From Aedes albopictus (Eukaryota; Arthropoda; Insecta; Diptera; Culicidae): a stretch of DNA of 64,000 nucleotides. Positions 62,065 through 64,000 of the stretch are shown here, piece by piece (the stretch's first letter is position 1; each line of letters starts with the position of its first letter). Location: contig NC_085138.1 of the NCBI RefSeq assembly GCF_035046485.1, forward strand, positions 62,426,580 through 62,490,579. The letters run 5' to 3'. Position numbers and translations under genes: made by a program. The notes below the pieces were generated by a model that saw nothing but the letters and a program-made list of their open reading frames with translations, was not told the DNA's origin and did not search any database.

Positions 62065-63999
62065 CTATCGATGGCTATCCTGAAGCCTTCGTTTGAACGA
62101 CTCGGCGGAAGTGTTGAAGTCGAACAGGTAGTGTACACTGTTGAAAATGTCAGACATGAACCGGATTGGTTCATGCATTCCATAGCCTGAATTTCTCGAT
62201 TCAAGCATTAAAAATCCACGTTGGCGAAGTACTCGCATTGGAGCATAAATGTTGATTCGGCTAAGGATCTCAGGAGAATCCAACTCTCCCAGCAGAATTT
62301 TGGCCACGAAAACAGCTTGAGCGTCCTGCCTTCTCTGTTCAAGAGTTTCGATGCCGAGCAATCTACAACGGTTCTCATACCTTGGAAGATTGATAGGATC
62401 CTGCCATGGTAGATTACGGAGGGCGTATCTCACGAACTTTCGTTGTATCGCTTCAATCCTAGCGATCCAACTTGACTGATAGGGACACCACACTACCACA
62501 TTCGATTCAAGAATAGATCGGACCAAAGCGCAGTATAACGATCGTAAACATAGAGGATCGCGGAATTCGTCAGCTATTTTAAACATGAATCCAAGTTGTC
62601 TGTTTGCTCTGGAAATTATGTCATTGTAGTGTACTCGGAAGGTGATCGCAGTATCCAGAATTACGCCCAAATCACGCACCTCAGTTACACGTGCCAGTGG
62701 TTGACCGCCGATGACATAAGCATAAGTAATTGGTGTTCGTTTTCGATGGAAGGATATGACGTGGCACTTATGCAGACTCACCGTCAGCAAGTTGGTAGTA
62801 CACCACTCGACGAAGGACTGAATAGACAGCTGTAGTTGTACACAATCCTGGAGGCAGCGAATTAGCACGTATAACTTTGCGTCGTCTGCGTAAAACAGAC
62901 GGATTCCTGGTGGAAGCACGCTGGACAGATCATTGAGGAATATGGAAAACAGTAATGGCCCCAAGTTGCTGCCTTGTGGAACTCCAGACAAGTTCGAAAA
63001 AGGCTCCGATGTTTCCGATCCGATTTTGACGACCAGCCTTCGATCCGTTAGGTATGATTTGAACCAGCGAATGAGATCGTCAGAAACACCCAGTTTTCCC
63101 AGCCGCGCGAGCAGTATCCCGTGGTCCACGCGATCGAAGGCAGATTTCAAGTCTGTATATACAGTATCGACCTGCATTCCGGAATCCAGATGACGCAGGC
63201 AGAATGAGACGAACTGAACGAGATTTGTAGAGGTTGACCTCCTGGGATAAAAACCATGTTGGTCCTCGGAGATGTAGTTTTTGCAAGAATTGAATAGCAC
63301 ACTATTCATCACGATTTTAAATATCTTTGAGCATGCACACAATGATGTTATTCCACGGTAATTCTCGATATTCTGCTTGTCGTTCTTTTTATGTACAGGA
63401 AACATTATGGAAGACTTCCAGCTGGTAGGAAACTTACCCTGTCGAATTGAAGCGTTAAAAATCGACACCAATGGACGAATCAAGATTTCGCCGCACCTCT
63501 TGAAAATGCAAGATGGAATTCCGTCAGGGCTGGTATAAGAAGACTTCAGTTTCAAAATAGCATTCTTAACTTGCTCGGGCGTGATTTGCAACTGACTCAA
63601 CGAACAAACATTGTCCGGCGTGTTTCTACACGCACGTTCGATTTGGGCAGGAGTAGAGGTAGAGGTATTGAAGGCGCTTTTGAAATGGTTTGCAAAAAGA
63701 TTACACTTTTCTCTCGCCGAGTTGCCAACGTCATTTCTTAAAAACATCTCTACAGGTAAACCTTCTTCTTTCCGTTTCGAGTTGACGAATTTCCAGAACT
63801 GCTTGGGATTTCTGCGCAAATTTCTCTGTGTCCGTAGGGTGTATCGTTTGTACAGAAAACGACTATAAAGTCGGTAATTGTTACTTGCTCGGTTAAATAG
63901 ATGCTTGTTGACAGAGCACCGATGTCTACAGTATCGACGAAGCATTTTAGATCTAATCTGCTTCAATCGTCGCAAATGCGCGTTTCCCCACGGAGGTTT
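62065..63999 (-). CDS. CR1/L2-like LINE ORF2, reverse transcriptase part, open at window edge
   Basis: 644 codons without a stop, running off the right edge; the endonuclease half would be beyond 64000. The first visible residues are K-P-P-W-G-N-A, matching the linker between endonuclease and RT. RT landmarks follow: R-N-P-K-Q-F-W-K-F-V, S-P-D-G-I-P, N-Y-R-G-I-T-S-L, D-L-K-S-A-F-D-R-V-D-H near residue 284, G-V-P-Q-G-S-N-L-G-P-L-L-F, and the catalytic F-Y-A-D-D near residue 370. A post-RT region ends R-L-Q-D-S-H-R. Cys and Lys residues in the thumb look normal. The intact frame suggests a young copy. Clade is CR1/L2-like by motif style, not proven. Confidence 0.88.
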   Translation of the reverse strand, partial: KPPWGNAHLRRLKQIRSKMLRRYCRHRCSVNKHLFNRASNNYRLYSRFLYKRYTLRTQRNLRRNPKQFWKFVNSKRKEEGLPVEMFLRNDVGNSAREKCNLFANHFKSAFNTSTSTPAQIERACRNTPDNVCSLSQLQITPEQVKNAILKLKSSYTSPDGIPSCIFKRCGEILIRPLVSIFNASIRQGKFPTSWKSSIMFPVHKKNDKQNIENYRGITSLCACSKIFKIVMNSVLFNSCKNYISEDQHGFYPRRSTSTNLVQFVSFCLRHLDSGMQVDTVYTDLKSAFDRVDHGILLARLGKLGVSDDLIRWFKSYLTDRRLVVKIGSETSEPFSNLSGVPQGSNLGPLLFSIFLNDLSSVLPPGIRLFYADDAKLYVLIRCLQDCVQLQLSIQSFVEWCTTNLLTVSLHKCHVISFHRKRTPITYAYVIGGQPLARVTEVRDLGVILDTAITFRVHYNDIISRANRQLGFMFKIADEFRDPLCLRSLYCALVRSILESNVVVWCPYQSSWIARIEAIQRKFVRYALRNLPWQDPINLPRYENRCRLLGIETLEQRRQDAQAVFVAKILLGELDSPEILSRINIYAPMRVLRQRGFLMLESRNSGYGMHEPIRFMSDIFNSVHYLFDFNTSAESFKRRLQDSHR

Positions 64000-64000
64000 A

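Overview
The window looks like nuclear DNA of a dipteran insect, most likely an Aedes-type (culicine) mosquito. The evidence is AT-rich intergenic DNA crowded with small inverted-repeat transposons (MITEs), tRNA-derived SINEs resembling Feilai, RTE-like and CR1/L2-like non-LTR retrotransposons, and two genes with short 57-67 bp introns and GT-AG splice sites. The species assignment is inference. There are no bacterial operons and no CRISPR arrays.

Only two cellular genes can be supported, both on the minus strand. At 1714-2761 there is a complete two-exon gene for a CCDC51/MITOK-like mitochondrial inner-membrane protein. At 9491-17733 there are seven exons, including the C-terminus, of a FEM1A/FEM1C-type ankyrin-repeat receptor for CUL2 ubiquitin ligases. 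Its N-terminal exon is not visible. The last FEM1 intron (9677-14660, 4984 bp) is almost wholly an 11-bp minisatellite of about 4.87 kb. It separates the ankyrin/TPR exons from the terminal exon that carries the VHL box. A second array of the same unit in the opposite orientation lies at 6490-7238, beyond the 3' end of the gene.

The rest is mobile and repetitive DNA. 1-1700: degenerate GGAATTCC-type repeats and a small MITE. 3006-3887: two identical hAT-like elements in opposite orientation that share an 8-bp target site. 6063-6331: an intact member of a MITE family seen four more times. 16455-17500: a dead LINE in a FEM1 intron. 18290-30570: AT-rich DNA with three hammerhead-ribozyme-like motifs (18290, 21445, 24741), several large hairpins and foldbacks, and MITEs. 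30836-38330: an RTE fragment, SINEs, palindromic MITEs and foldbacks built from tandem repeats. 39500-49300: mostly degenerate repeats with a piggyBac-like and a mariner-like non-autonomous element. 50829-53740: a 907-bp MITE and a decayed RTE LINE carrying nested MITEs. 55437-60440: a tRNA-containing MITE, an ORF1-only LINE, a ~300-bp tandem array and a tRNA-headed retroelement with 24-bp target duplications. 61737-64000: the 3' half of a CR1/L2-like LINE with an uninterrupted reverse transcriptase frame running off the window.

The two cellular genes have no evident functional link. The main stories are how repeats have reshaped the FEM1 locus and the variety of self-complementary elements, some with ribozyme-like cores.
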